Source of the DNA: Podocnemis expansa
Lineage: Eukaryota; Chordata; Testudines; Podocnemididae
Direction: 5' to 3'
Length of the DNA: 64,000 nt
Assembly: GCA_007922195.1 (NCBI GenBank)
Contig: ML681971.1
Location: 20,133,856 to 20,197,855 of the forward strand
In this document: one piece after another, positions 1-14,200 of the stretch
How the letters are laid out: the number at the start of each line of letters is the position of its first letter
Position numbering within the stretch: the first letter of the stretch is position 1
The notes under the pieces: model-generated
What the model was told of the DNA's origin: nothing
Database searches by the model: none
The model's input: only the letters and a program-made list of their open reading frames with translations
Position numbers and translations under genes: made by a program

Positions 1-649
1 AACTAGGCTTGCCCATGGATGTCTCTTGAGAAGCATCAGCAGCACATGTGGTGGCTTTTAAAGGTTCAAGCCCCCACCCTGCAAAGACCTCTACCCAAGT
101 TCATCTTTACTCAGTGGTGAGCAATCCCACTGATGTCAGCAAAATTACTTGCAGTGCACAAAATTAGACTGATGTAGGACTCTTTGCAGGATCAGGACCT
201 CAATGGCTAGTTCTCAGTCACAAATAGCCCTGAGTGCCTTTCTTGAAACAGCCTTCAGGGGTTAGATCCGCCACTGATGGCTCAAGCCCCAAGAGTCTTA
301 GCAGTTCCTTGAACTTGCAGAATTTAGGTTCTCTGCCAGTTTGTAATATGACTAAATCTCAGTACACTGGTTGATTAATTCAGCATCCCTTTCCTATGAA
401 ACGCTCTCTTGATATTTCAGCTAACTCAAACTGTGTATCTGGAGCAGTGCAAGATATCTCACAGCTTGCACTGTAAATGAACTTTAGTTGTGAGCATTTT
501 GCTGCTGCTGAATTTCCTTTTAAATGCCTAGCAGCTCTGACTTCGTTGGCCTTTCTAATCTGGAGCAGGGTGGCACTGCAAGCTAGCTCATGCATGGTTC
601 CAGCTGACATGCTCTCTGCCCTGTTTCACGTGTCGCTTGCCCCTTTCAG
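1..649. other. CLUH intron upstream of first visible exon
   Basis: No exon, repeat or RNA gene is recognised here. Short open frames on either strand have no coding character I can see. By position it belongs to the CLUH intron preceding the exon at 650. Confidence 0.6.
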
Positions 650-742
650 ACCAGAGACTGGAACGAGGAGCTGCAAACCACACGGGAGCTGCCACGCAAG
701 AATCTGCCAGAGAGATTGCTGAGAGAACGGGCCATTTTCAAG
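650..742 (+). CDS. CLUH: CLUH coding exon 1 of window
   Basis: Thirty-one codons, phase 0 at both ends, beginning TRDWNEELQ and ending RERAIFK. AG at 648-649 and GT at 743-744 bound it. It is the first CLUH exon visible, and no earlier one is seen in 1-649. It leads directly into the CLU domain. Confidence 0.93.
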
Positions 743-3700
743 GTAATCTTGGAGTAGGGGGATTACATGCATTGTAGGTTAATCCATTCCCAGTTGGTTT
801 AGTCTTTGTGAACCCAGATGCTTTGCTATAGGCTTCTGAGATGATGGCCAGGAGCTTTGTCTTCATCTCTTTGCCCATCTCCCAAGCTGATGAGCCTTGT
901 TCTCTGGATCTCCCAGCTCTGTTCACGCTGCTGGCAGTGATGCAAGCTACTCCCAGCCTGGTGGTGCAGCATGCTACACAAGTGTCTTTCGACAGGGCAG
1001 AGATGTGGGGACATGCTGCGTGGGGGGGGGGGAACTATCTCCTGATCCAGTCCTGTTGGTCAGGTAGCTTCCTGCCATAACAGCCAAACTAAACTGGGGC
1101 CAGTCCACATGAGTCTGGCTAATAGTTAGACACTGAAGGTGAAAGCCAGCTAACCCAACTGTTTGCCGTGGATACTTGTGAGGTGGCCAAGGAGATTAGA
1201 ATGCAGGTGCTGGGAGTACATGGGCGATGGGTGGCCTTGTCTCTTTACCAAGCTCTTCCTCACTCCTGCTGTGACACTTTCCTCCTCTCCTCCCACCCCT
1301 CAATGGTAAGGTTCACAGCGACTTCACTGCGGCAGCTACCAGAGGTGCCATGGCCGTCATTGACGGCAATGTCATGGCCATCAATCCCAGTGAGGAGACC
1401 AAGATGCAGATGTTCATCTGGAACAACATTTTCTTCAGCCTGGGCTTTGATGTCCGCGACCACTATAAGGACTTCGGGGGAGATGTCGCTGCCTATGTGG
1501 CCCCCACCAATGACCTCAATGGGGTGCGGACCTATAATGCAGTGGATGTAGAGGGTCTGTACACACTGGGGACTGTAGTGGTGGATTACAGAGGTTACAG
1601 AGTAACAGCACAGTCCATTATCCCAGGGATCTTGGAGCGGGAACAGGAGCAGAGCGTCATATATGGCTCGATAGACTTTGGCAAGACAGTTGTCTCACAC
1701 CCCAAGTACCTGGAGCTGCTGGAGAAAACCAGCAGGCCCCTTAAGATCCAGAAGCACAAGGTTTTGAATGACAAGAATGAGGAGGTGGAGCTGTGCTCAT
1801 CTGTGGAATGCAAGGGCATCATTGGCAACGATGGACGCCACTACATCCTTGACCTGCTCCGCACCTTTCCTCCCGACCTGAACTTTTTGCCTATTGAAGG
1901 GGAGGAGATGCCAGAAGAGTGTCAGAAAATGGGGTTCCCCAAGCAGCACAGGCACAAACTCTGCTGTCTCAGGCAGGAGCTGGTGGATGCCTTCGTAGAG
2001 CACAGGTGAGCTGAGCAGGCTTTGTGCCCCCTCCTCCCCACTGGGTAACATGAGCAGAGGGCAAGTTGTGTTGTTTTGGAGATGCTGCCAAATGTGCAGC
2101 TGGCAGCATCTCACAAAACTTCCATTCTCTTGCAGCTGATGTTTTATCCTCTTTTTGTCCTGACTGTGCAGGGACAGTTATAAAAGCTTCCTGAGGGAGG
2201 CATTAAAATGGGGGCTGCTGAAGGTGTTCTGGGGAGCTAGGGAAGGATGCCTGGCTTTTAAGTTCTGTTTTTTTTCTCTGAAGAGTTAGAAGAGCTCCTT
2301 TCCCTTGCACATTCAGTATCTGAGTAATAAGAAGGGTGCGGCTCCTGTAGCACCAGTCTTCTAAGGCTCTCCAAGCCCTTGAGCCCCTCAAAGAGCCCTT
2401 AGGAGGCCGGAAAGGGTTAAGTACATGCAGGGGTTGGGGCAGCTCCTTGATGTGGCTTACTGCTTTGGTGAGGAAACAAACACCCCATGTCCTGTTGCAA
2501 TTGCAAGAGGCTGGGATCTTCCTGAGCAGCCCTGTGGTGCAGGGGTGTGGGCTCTGGCTGTGGCGTATTGTTAGCACGTGTGGCCAGGATCTAGGTTTCG
2601 TTCTAGAGGGGCAGCCCTCACCCTGCAGCTGTTCTCAGGTGTTGCTTCAGTGCTGACTCAAGGAGTTGAGTCACTAGCACCACTTCCTGCTGCAGCTAGG
2701 TGTTCACCGAGCGCTGGCGCATCCTGCACTGCTCTGTTTCAGGCAACAGCACAGCGTGGGCATGACTGCAGAGCCTGCCTCTCCTGGCCCTGTCTAATGT
2801 AGGTAAAACCAATCTGGTAGGATGTGGAGCTGCTGTTCTTATAGTAGCTGTCAGGCGACTGAATCTTGTGATAGCAGAAGTGGGAGACAAAGGGGATTCC
2901 CCCCACCCCACCCGGGAAGCAGTGCAGCAACTGCCAGGAGTTAATTTCCCAGTAGGGTGACTAATGAAGAATGCTGAGTCCCTAATGTCAGTTGTTCATG
3001 CAGCCAGCCAGCATCCTGTCTGTGGTCAAGTGTTGTATTGCTCCAATAGCTGAGGTGTGGTCTTGAGCATGCTTTTGCAGATGGCTTTTTGATAGCCCAT
3101 GTTAAGCCACTGTAAGATGATACCTAGAGAAAGGGAAAGCCTTTTGGATGATCGCATATGGCTTCAGAGCTCATCTGTGGTTCTTTCACTGACTGCTCTG
3201 TTCAGATGAGATCTCTTCTTTCCTCTCCTGTAGGTATCTCTTATTCATGAAATTGGCTGCCCTGCAGCTGATGCAGCAGAAGGCCAACAGGCAGGAAAAC
3301 TCTGGCGTGCTGGAAAATGGGGCCTCCACGGAGAATGGAACAGGGGGAAGCGAGGAAGCTGAGTTGGACAACTGCAAAATGGAGGAGAATGTGACTGGAT
3401 TAGATCGAGTTAAAGAGCTTGCTGAGACCATTGCATCTGATGACAGAACAGGTACCCATCCCGCCCCATGCACTGCAAACGGCCTAGACTTTTCTCAGTA
3501 ACTTTTGGTTTGCGTCCCTAAGGATAGTGGGTGACAATAAATGACTACGTCCTGTCCCTGGAAGGCCATGCCTTCACCAATTCTAGTATTTAAATGTTTA
3601 TGTGGTACTGTCAAGCACAAACTATACTCATGGTATGTCTGAGCAGGAATTAGACGAGTGTTCCCAATGCCTCTGAAATTCAGTGAGATGCTGTCAGCAT

Positions 3701-6700
3701 GGGGATTAGAATGCATGACTCTAATCTGCAGCCTAGGTCAGTCCCATAGATTTTTGTGCCTCGTACAGTTTCCTCACCACTGAAAATACAGGTCAGACAA
3801 AATGGGGGAGGTAGTATCTTTTGTTGGACCAACTTCAGTGGGTGAGAGACAGCTCTCCACCAGCACAGTGTGTTGCAGCTAAATTCAAGATGGAATGGGT
3901 GTCTCCCAACACTGCATGCTGAAAAGATTGTAGCTTTCCTTAGGAATATCTTTGCCATGCTTTTGTACACTTTGGCTGGTGTTGTCAAAGGGGTTCCGAG
4001 GGAGAAGTACCTTGATCCCATCCAGAATCAATGGGAATTATGCTGTTACTTGAAAGCCCCAGCGTGCGTTTGTTTTTTTTGCAGTGGAGAGGTGCACTTC
4101 CCCTGGCATGTTCTCTGCTCCTGCCCAGGTGTTGTGCTCTATATCTATACCCAAACAATATTGCAACGAGCAAAGCTGCATTTGATCCTTAATAGCAATA
4201 CTTGTCTCTTCCATTAATGACCACTGTTCAATGCTTTCAGCATCTGCATTGTCTTACCAACTCTGTCTGTCTCCTTCCTTATCCAGTGGATCCCAAAAGC
4301 AGAGAGGTGATTCAAAATGCCTGCAAAGCCGTGGGCTCCATAAGCGACACTTCATTTGACATTCGGTTTAACCCAGATATCTTCTCACCAGGTAGGGATA
4401 CGTGGCTTGGAAACCCTTCTGAGTAGAGCAGTGACCAGTGGCCCAAAATCCTTTTCCTTGCCCACTAATGGGCACAGGGTGTGGTACAGAGTGCTCCACA
4501 CTGCTGCACAGGAAGATGGAATGTAAGTGTTTTGCCGTGCTTGAGCTACTGAGGGTCAACGTCAAGCTGTTTCTCACCAGCGGTCCACAAAACACTTGGT
4601 AGTGCTCTAAAGAATGCTGGCAGGATGCCTGTGGCTGGCTTTCCCTCATCCCAGCTGCAAGACCACGTGAAAAGAGAAGAAAACGCACACAAAACCCAAT
4701 CATAATGTTTTCCGTGTAAAGAGTTGCTGGGGTATTGCATGACCAGTGTTTGATTCTTCCCAGCTCGGGAAGGTGGTGGTTCTGGCAGATCACAAATGAC
4801 CAGCTGCAAGCCGATGACATATGAGTCAGGATCCTTGGGTATGTCTGTTGGTGACCAGATCAGAGCTTAAATGGCAGATATTCTCCGAGTGCTGTGTCAT
4901 CTCTTTAGTGGTGGGAGGGTCTTATCCACGTTGCCTGAAACAGGAGCTGCGCAAGCATGGGCAAAGGCAGGATTTGACCCTGTATTTTCACCAGGGTATA
5001 CATGTGGTAGGAGGAGCGTTGGGCTGAACCACACAAGCACCTATTTAATGGTGCTGCTGACTCTGTATGGGGTGGTAGCTTACAGGAGGTTGTTTTAGCC
5101 TGAATCCATTAAAAGAAAGGGCTGAAGTAACTGCTGGTGCTTGCAGAATTTGTCGACCCTTCTGACAAAACACACCTTCTCCAATTTCACTGACTCTTCA
5201 CATTAGCCCTGGAAGTGTGCATGGCACTTTGGACTAGGTACAGTGTGTCAGACAAAGACAGGGTTTCCATGATAAAAGAATGATTGGGTACAGAACAGAG
5301 CAAAGCAACCAGTAACAAAGGCCGCCTGGGTTATAATTGTTCTGGCTGACATGCTCTGCAGAATAGCTAGGCTTTAAGGAACATCTTTAAAAAAGGAAGG
5401 GGCAGAAGCACTTCCATTTATTGTCACCTGATCTTGCATGTATGTTTTTTGTGATTGAGGGTTTTTCTGTCCTTCATTTTCTCAGCTCTTCAATTTCTTT
5501 CCTAGGTGTTCGTTTCCCGGAGTCCAGCAAAGAAGAAGTGCAGAGTCAGAAGCAGTTACTAAAGGATGCTGCTACCTTCTTACTTTCATGCCAAATCCCA
5601 GGCTTGGTAAGGCATCAGTGGGCAGGCTGATAACCTCTCTGAAACCTTGCTTTCTCTCTGGCCAGTCAGCAGAGCAGTACAGTTGCTTCTCATCTTAAAA
5701 TTTGCATTTGAGGGCTGGCATATGGAAGTGGTGCAGTACAATGAACACTGTAAACATCTCTGGCAGAGGCAAGAGGGGTTTAATTTTTTGCAGTCTGTTC
5801 TTTAGAAGAAAAAACATGCCACTGAATGAAGAACTCAATCAACTTTATTTATAAATCTTTAGTAAGTAGATGGAGCCACTAAATGTCATGTGGTTTTTTC
5901 TGGCCACATGAGTCACCTAACCTGATTGGCATCCTAGGTCTCTTACTGTGTGGTATGCCTCTGGTCAGTGGTTCCCGGCCTTTTTGGTAACACCGCACAT
6001 TTCAATGAGACAAAATTCCATGAAGCACTCATTTTTTTTCAACTGCATTGATGCTCATAAATGTCACATTTACTATGTGAGAGAGGTTTGCAATGTGGTG
6101 CATACAAGAAGCTAAAGGAGGATTAAATGCATTAACATTTCAAATCCATCAGAAAAAAAATACATGTCATCTTAATTTTGCCCTTTGGCCACCGGCATTT
6201 AGAATGTTCATGCTTTAGAATGGAAAGACTGATATCTTGCTTTTAATTTGATTAATTTTCACAAATTTTATGAGTTGTAATTTTGGTTGGATAGAATATT
6301 GGTTAAGGTGAAACAATGTTTGTTTTACACTGATTTTTCATTACCTTTTTATATAGAATTTCACAATGCAGTTGGACAGTTCTCACAGCACACTGGTTGA
6401 AAACCACTAGATTCCCTTAGGAAGTCCCTCAGTTGCCCTTACTGTGAAATACATTCCTTATCTATAGCTTAAATTCCTCCCACCATAAATTTCAACCTGC
6501 TACTGTTTTCTGCAGCTGTAAAATGATCTTTCTTCAGTTATAGTATCATGGAAATTGCAAAGGGAAGAGACCAATTGAACCATCAGACCTCTGCTTAACA
6601 TGCAGAAGGTCCTGGGTTCAATTCCCAGGGGGTTGAACTCGATGATCTCACGAGGTCCCTTCCAGCCCTATGATTTGATTTGAAGTCAATGGAAAAAATT

Positions 6701-8225
6701 CCACTGAGTTTAGCAGGATTAAAATCCAAATAGAGAATAAATATTAATCCATCAGGCATCACTTCCTTGGAATGGATTAAATGCTGACCACATCATGTCT
6801 GAAGACAAGTCCTTCTGTTCAAAGCTGAACAGAAATTAAATGTGACAGAAAGAAAGCTAAGTAAACACATTGCGAAGGAGCACTGGAAGTACACTGCTAT
6901 TTAACAGTGACCATACTGTCTGCCCTGCCACCTTGCACTGACCCTGTGCATTTCTGAAGGTGACTTAAAAAAAAAATAAATAAACAACCCAACAAAAACT
7001 AAAACCAGTTAGGCTTGTGCCTTGTTCTTTATGCTGGAAATGAAAGGGCTGTGGAGAGAGTAGTTCAAGGGTTCTTTTCTTTTTAAAACCTAAGTAGTAT
7101 AGGAATGAAGTTTACTGTTCCTGTTTGTCCTGAAGGCATTTGGGGTAGGAGGGGTTGAAGAAGGCAGATAGTTTGTATGTGTGCTCTGCAATCATGTGCT
7201 ATAGTTGAAGAGAATCTTTAATGACATTTTGTAGAAGAGTTGGGCTTTAGTCACCAGAGTTGACTAAGGGAAATACTCAATGAATGAAATCTCTTTCTGT
7301 ATCAATTGCTTAGCTTTCATGCACCTCTGATGTCATCATTTCACTGGTTTGGTATTCAGCAGAACCGCTGAGATCCCAAACTCTCATCTTCAAACAAATA
7401 AACAAAAGAACTTGTACAAAAAATCACCACCCTAGCAATCAAAAATACTACAGAACTATGGGGGGCAGGAGCTAGGTGGTAGGAATGTATCAAATTCCTT
7501 CATACAGCCTTTCCACCTGTTCTTAATATGTGAAGGGAGCTTGTATAACTGTGCTTAAAAGTCAAGAGGACCCTTTACATCATTTGTTGTACTTCACAAC
7601 TTCCATTTGCCATCCCAAGATTCCCAAATCACCCCTCCCCACCTCAACTCCTTTTTTGGTTGTCCCATCCCTCATGATTTGTAGAGAGCCTGGGAGTTGT
7701 GGTCTCTCTTCCTGGCTACTGAAGGAAAGAACCAGCTCCCACTTGGAGGCAGCTGGATAAGCAGCTCCTGGCCTGCTGCATTTGCATAGCACCCCCTGAT
7801 ACAACAGTGCTTTTCCAGCCACAGGCATTCCTGGTCTGTGCCTGGATTCCAGGCAGAGGAAGCGAGGACCCTCATCACATGTTGAGCTCTTGAAAACTCG
7901 GATTGGCACAGTAATGTCTAGGTGCTGTTGTCAGGAATCAGGTCCCTGCATGCTAAACCCTCCTGCTGCGTCCGTGCGCACGCGTGCACACAATTGCTTT
8001 TTCTGAAACATAGAGCATAGTTGGAGACAATTCATAGAGACTAGGGTCAGCTTCAGAAGGGCTCAGCATCCAGTAGCTCCCATTGAGGACAAAAGGGGCT
8101 GGGCCCTTTTGAACACCTGACTCTAAGTGGCCCCATTTTTGGCTGGTGTCTGTAGTGCCCATTAGTTCTCTTTCACCTAGATTTCAATGGGAGGTGTTCC
8201 TTAACCCAGAAGGTTGCCCAGACCT

Positions 8226-8285
<60 letters not shown>

Positions 8286-11200
8286 CTCTACAGGTGAAAG
8301 ACTGCCTTGATCACACCGTGCTCCCGATGGACGGCACTACGTTAGCTGAGGCCATGCACCAGCGGGGCATCAACATGCGCTATCTAGGCAAAGTCGTTGA
8401 TTTTATCACCAAGACCCCTGCCCGTGCACAGCTGGATCACATCTATGTAAGCCTTGGGTTTCATTGCAGCTTGTCACTGAAACAGCCACTGGGATAATGG
8501 GGCCTGGCCAGAATCCAGCTCAGCTCATTGCATTCTGTCAACTTCTGTGTAAAAATAAACAGCCAGGCTTTAAAACAAACACAAAAGAGCCCTTGATGGA
8601 TGAGTGGAAGGTTTCACTCCCAAGTTTCCATTTTAATTATTGTTTAGGAGGATAGATGCCCTGAGGGTCTGTAAAGTGCTTTGGGGTAAAAGGCATTGCT
8701 GATTGGCCAAGGGACCCTGCATTTTTCAGGCCACACAGAGAAGTCTGGGTTGAATGGAAAAAATGTTGCTTTTAGTGATGAATCAGGAGATCATTGTGGC
8801 CTGATTCTGCTGTCCTCGCTCGCATCAAAATAGTGAGTACAGTACGTCAGGGATGTCTCACTGGAATGTAGTCATTCTTCAAGGCCTGATCCCTAACTAG
8901 GCCTTGGTGTTCAACCCTGAAAATGCCCCCAGGACTTTACAATGCAAGTATCTTGCAAAGTATTGAACAACTCTGCAGTAGTAACAACTGCAAAATTGGG
9001 CCGTATCAATATTGACAAATACATCTAAAAGCAAAGTGTGTGTTTGGGTTTTGTTTGCTTTTTCTTCATTCTGTTGACTGACTTTCTTAGTCACTGCTCT
9101 TTATTCCTTTGGGTAGAAAATTGGAATCAGCGAATTGATCACTCGATCAGCCAAACACATCTTCAAGACATACCTTCAGGTACGAGCGGCTCTCTAAACG
9201 CTTGGTATTCTCATTAATGGTTTTTCGGAAATAAAAGTTGTTTAAATTTTTCCCATTAGATGATTCGTGGATGTTGCCTAGCAACTAGAAGTACAATCTC
9301 ATTAGGCCTAATATAGGTACTGACCTGAGTAAAACTGGTTTCCACTTGAAGGAAGCACTCCTAGAGGATTATCATTCATGCTTTTCTGTCCCAGAACTGC
9401 ACTGATTACACTGAAAGCCTTTAAGAGTGAAATCACAGCTTGACTTGCCTGTAAAATACTTGCTTCACTCAAGCAAACAGTAGTAACTTTGAACCTCCTA
9501 AGATGCTGCTTTATTACATGGACTCTGTCATGTAATAGCGCATTTAACTTCATGCTAGAAGTGGTAAAATCTACACACAAGGATTCTGCACAAGAGTCTG
9601 GATCCCAAATGGTTTAAAGGGGTAGAGTTGGGGAAAATGTCGTTTTACAGAAATTGTGAATGACTTCTTGCATGGCGCTTCATGCATGCTTGTTCTGTTA
9701 CTCAGAAACACCATGTCCTTGCAAACTTTCCCTCTGCGTTGGTTGGACACCAACCTGATATCTATCGTACAGATAGGGCTGGATTTCAATTACAGTTGGG
9801 TCAGATTAATGCATATTTAACAGAGAAAAGGTTCTTGCAAATGACTTCAGTGTCTTGCTGCAGGGCGTGGAGCTGTCTGGCTTATCGGCAGCCATCAGTC
9901 ACTTCCTCAATTGCTTCTTAAGCTCCTTCCCAAATCCAGTTGCCCATCTTCCAGCTGATGAGTTGGTTTCCAAGAAAAAGAATAAGAAAAGGAAGAACAG
10001 AAATCTTGGAAACGCTGATAACACTGCCTGGGCCAACATGACCCCTCAGGAGCTTTGGAAGAATATTTGCTCCGAGGCAAAGAATTACTTTGATTTTAAT
10101 CTTGAATGGTGAGTAGAATTATTTCCCTTTTGCTTCCCCTCTGCAAGGCTGAGCTCTCTCTCAAACGTCAGTAGCTTTGTTGTGAGTGGGGCCTGTCTTG
10201 TTCATAAGATTCCTTGAGTCAGAACCAGACTTCTAAAAAGCTTAAGCAGCAGAGGGGAAGAAACATAGGTAGCTGTATGAATGGGAGGGGGATGAATTAG
10301 GATTACAGGTGAAATATAAAATGAAATCAATACATATGTGAGAGAGAGTTGTCCAGGAATGTTGATTCTGACTGCATGAGCTGTGGAGGAGGTTGTGCAA
10401 AGTCTAGAATGTGGGACAGGAATCCAGCATGAGATGAGCAAAGGCAGAAACAGGTCTAGGTTAGACTTTCCCAACCTTTTAAAGGTTGGGACCCCTTGCT
10501 AAGGGAACAAAAAAAAACTTTTTTGCCAACCCTGTGGGTGCTGCTGTAGGCATAATTTGGCCTGCACAGGGTCAGATTGTGGCCCATGCCGCTGTCTTGC
10601 CAGGGAGTGGGGTCATCGGGCATGGGCCATAGCCGCAGCACCCCTGCTCCTTGGCAGGTGGATGGGGCCACAAGCAGGGAGCTGTAGCCATGGTAGTCCC
10701 CGCCCACCAGCAGGCAGATAGGGCTGCGGGGGCAGCGCGCCTCCCATGGTCCCCCCCCCCCCCCCCCCCCCCCTTTTTTCCCCCCCCCCCCCCCTTACCT
10801 GGCTGCTGGAGCGCCTGATACCTGGCCGCCCTCAGGCTACTCTTGCTGAGCATGCTCTGTGCATGCTCAAGGTGGGAGTTTTTACATCTCCCTGCTGGCC
10901 AGAAGCCTGGCTATCTGTGGCAGCCAGAGACCCTGGTGGCATCCGTCCCCAGCTCCCAGCCTGTCTGCAGTCCCCTGGAGCCACTCTGCAGCCTCCCAGA
11001 GGTCCATGGACCCCAGATTGGGAAACAGTCGTCTAGGTATTTAATGGCCATGACTTAGGCAGGAGTGAAGCCTATGGATGTTTCTAAAAAACAAGGACAA
11101 CTCTTAGCTAGATTCTGAAAAGAAGAGGTTGTCGATTGATGTAAGGAGCAAAACGCATAACTAACGTTACGAATGAACCAAAGCTGTTTTCAAAACACAC

Positions 11201-14200
11201 GTGAGGAAGTAAACTAGCCTAGGTACACTTAGCACTCTTGCGCTTCAGCAGGAAAGTCCCTTGCATGACGAGATTGTGTTTCATTTTACCCTCTTTGTTT
11301 AATGAGCTTTGAATGGATGTTCTTGAGTATAAACTTGTTCTGAGCTCTCACCTGTCTCTTTTTACAGTGAGAATGTTGACCAAGCAGTGGAGGAATATAA
11401 CCTACAGAAAATCACCCTTCTAAGGGAAATCTCTCTCAAAACTGGAATCCAGGTGAGATCCAAATCCCCCCCCCCCCCCCCCCATCACTTTCGGTAATGG
11501 GGAAATTGACCAGGATAATGTATATGTTGACAAATACCCCAAAGTATTTCAGAAGATGATTCCCAGTCCTAGCCTGTCACTCAGCCCATGGATTTAGTGC
11601 TGAAATGCTACCACCAGCCCTGCAAAGGGATTTTTATTAGTTCCACTAAGGGGAAGCATTCCATGTATAAAAAGATTGGTCTGGTCCTATCTCAATAGTC
11701 CCACACAATTCAAAGTGAAACCACTCCTGTTAAGAGGAGTAGGCTAAATGTCTGCCTGACAAAGCAGGACTGTGCAATCCTCCTCCTTCCCAAAAACAAA
11801 TGGTTCTCATTTTTAGATTCTGTGCCAAGATTGAGCTCGCATGGCAAGAGATCCTGAGCATCAGGGATTGTAATGAAAGTACTGTCCTTGGTCTCAGCGT
11901 CTCCAGTGTGCTGCTACAAGAAAATAGGGATCTGTTCACTGCAGGAGTGTAATAAGCTGCACAATTAGTTGGCCTTTTTCCGAGGCCCTGTACCCACACC
12001 TTGGTACATAACCCAACTAACAAGGGCAGCTAATACTGTGTGCATTAACACTCTACATGATTCTTTCTGTTGCTGCCTGGTGCCTTCCTTTTTGTCATCC
12101 ATGGCTGCATTTCAGTCTAATTCAGCTTCTTGGCTCCTGCATGGCAGGGTCTTGACTGTCTATAAAGCTTGAGGCATATCTCTGGTGGTATGTTCACATG
12201 TTTGTAAAGACCTATAAAGAGAGTGGGAGGGTGGAAGAGGCAGACATTAGCATGTGTCTCAGGACAGGTTGTCAGGGAATCATGACCAGACTTCATAGGC
12301 ATTCTGTTGAATCTTAAATGTCTGTCTGTCTGTCTGACCCAAAATTTAGAAACTGCTGGGCTATCCTGGTTTGGGTGAGTGGAATTTGACTCTGCAGCAT
12401 TGAAAGGGATTATTATTTTGCTGTTTAGAGCCAAAGATTGCTGGATTCTGCTTCTAGCTTGGTCACTAACGCATTGTATGATTGTGGGCAAAATAGTTGA
12501 CCTCTCTTGGCCTCGGTGTTGCCTATGTTTGAAATGGGTGTGTTTGCCTTTCGTGCAGCTGGTGGTTGCTGAGAGGCCTGAGTCTCTTCTCAGTTAAATC
12601 CAATACAACCCCTTGTGGATTTGAGTGGGGGGGTCACACAGGCATAGCTGAGGGTTAAATTTGCCCCAGACATTGATGAAGTGCTCTTGAGAGGGTCTCA
12701 CAGAAAGAAGGAAGGGTCTGAAAGTTGTTGGCTTTTTGGTTCCTTCAGATCCTCTTGAAAGAATACAACTTTGATACCAGGCACAAACCCACCTTCACAG
12801 AAGAGGATATTCTCAACATCTTCCCTGTAGTGAAGCACGTCAACCCCAAAGCTTCAGATGCTTTTCACTTCTTCCAGAGCGGGCAAGCAAAGGTCCAACA
12901 AGGTATTGCTAAGAATGTGGGACCTCTCTTCCCTTCAGGCTGGTGCTTATGAATGCTGCATTGTGCCATGACCTTATCGAACCATCTTGCAGACAGGCCA
13001 GCTCCCCCATGTGAATCTCTGGGCCTTAACACGGTTCTAAAGGGACACCTTCTAGGATGACAGTCTCCATGCCCAATCAAAAGCAGTCCCTCAGTAGTTG
13101 AAACTACCAACAAGGGACAAGTGATGGACCCTTGAGCTGCAGTAAGTGGACTGAGACCTACCTCTTGCTGAGCGCAGAGTATAAAACCGCTGTCAGATTT
13201 CAGAAGACTCAGCTCATGACTGGGTGGCTGAATTAACTTCTCTCTGAGATCAGAGACATTTTAGATTTTGCCAAAAACAAGGAAGAGACAAAAATCAGGC
13301 TGTCATCACACAAGCAAGTGTTTTAAATGTAGAGAACTCTGTCTCATTACTACTTCTGTAAGCTATCTAGACTTCCCACATTGTGTTGCACTCTCTTTAG
13401 AGATGACACTCATTCTTCCTGTTGCTTTAGGATGGGTGGACAAAATTGGCTCACAGATAAGTGCTAGCATTTTTACTTTTGGCTACCAGAGGGTGCTCCT
13501 GCATTACACTTCTGTAGTGGAGCTCAGCAGCAGGCTACTAGAAACTGGTCACCATGGTGACCAGAAACAAATTTGTCAAGGCTCGCTTTAGGTGTTATAT
13601 TTTTCCATTGCTTATGGGTAGTATAGTAGCCTAGGGATTCAGCAAAGGACATTCCCATAGTGTTCCCCAACCCTCTCTGCTACACAATTAACACTTAAGA
13701 ACTCATTTCCTATGTGTTTGCTAGGTTTCTTGAAGGAGGGCTGTGAACTCATCAACGAAGCCTTAAACTTATTTAACAATGTGTACGGTGCTATGCACGT
13801 GGAAATCTGTGCCTGCCTTCGGCTGCTGGCTCGCCTCAACTATATTATGGGTGACTACTCAGAGGTGAGAACTGGTCTGTTTTGGTTTTTGGGAACTGTT
13901 TTCTTCCCCTCTCGCCCTATTGTAGCCCTTCATTGTGTTTATTAATGATTCCAGTGAGAACTGCAGAGTTAGAAGTCTAGCTGAGTTCAGGCTCATCTCT
14001 GGGCACTTAATCCTGTTTCTTTTCCTGTCTCTGGAATGTGTGCATTGTCTGTTTCCCTATTCCATAAGGATGCCTTAAGGCAGTGGTTTTCAAACCATGG
14101 GTCAGGACCCAGTACTGGGTTGCAGGACCCTCTGTTCTAGCTGCTGAAAGACTGGAATGCATTGCTCAAAGATGGAATTGTTGGGTCAGGGGTATAAATG

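Noticed and set aside
1797..2114. Antisense open frame over the CLU-domain exon
   Set aside because: It is a shadow of the real CLUH exon on the other strand.
4368..4820. Open frame of 150 codons on the minus strand in a CLUH intron
   Set aside because: No recognised family or coding character, and it overlaps a CLUH exon end on the other strand.
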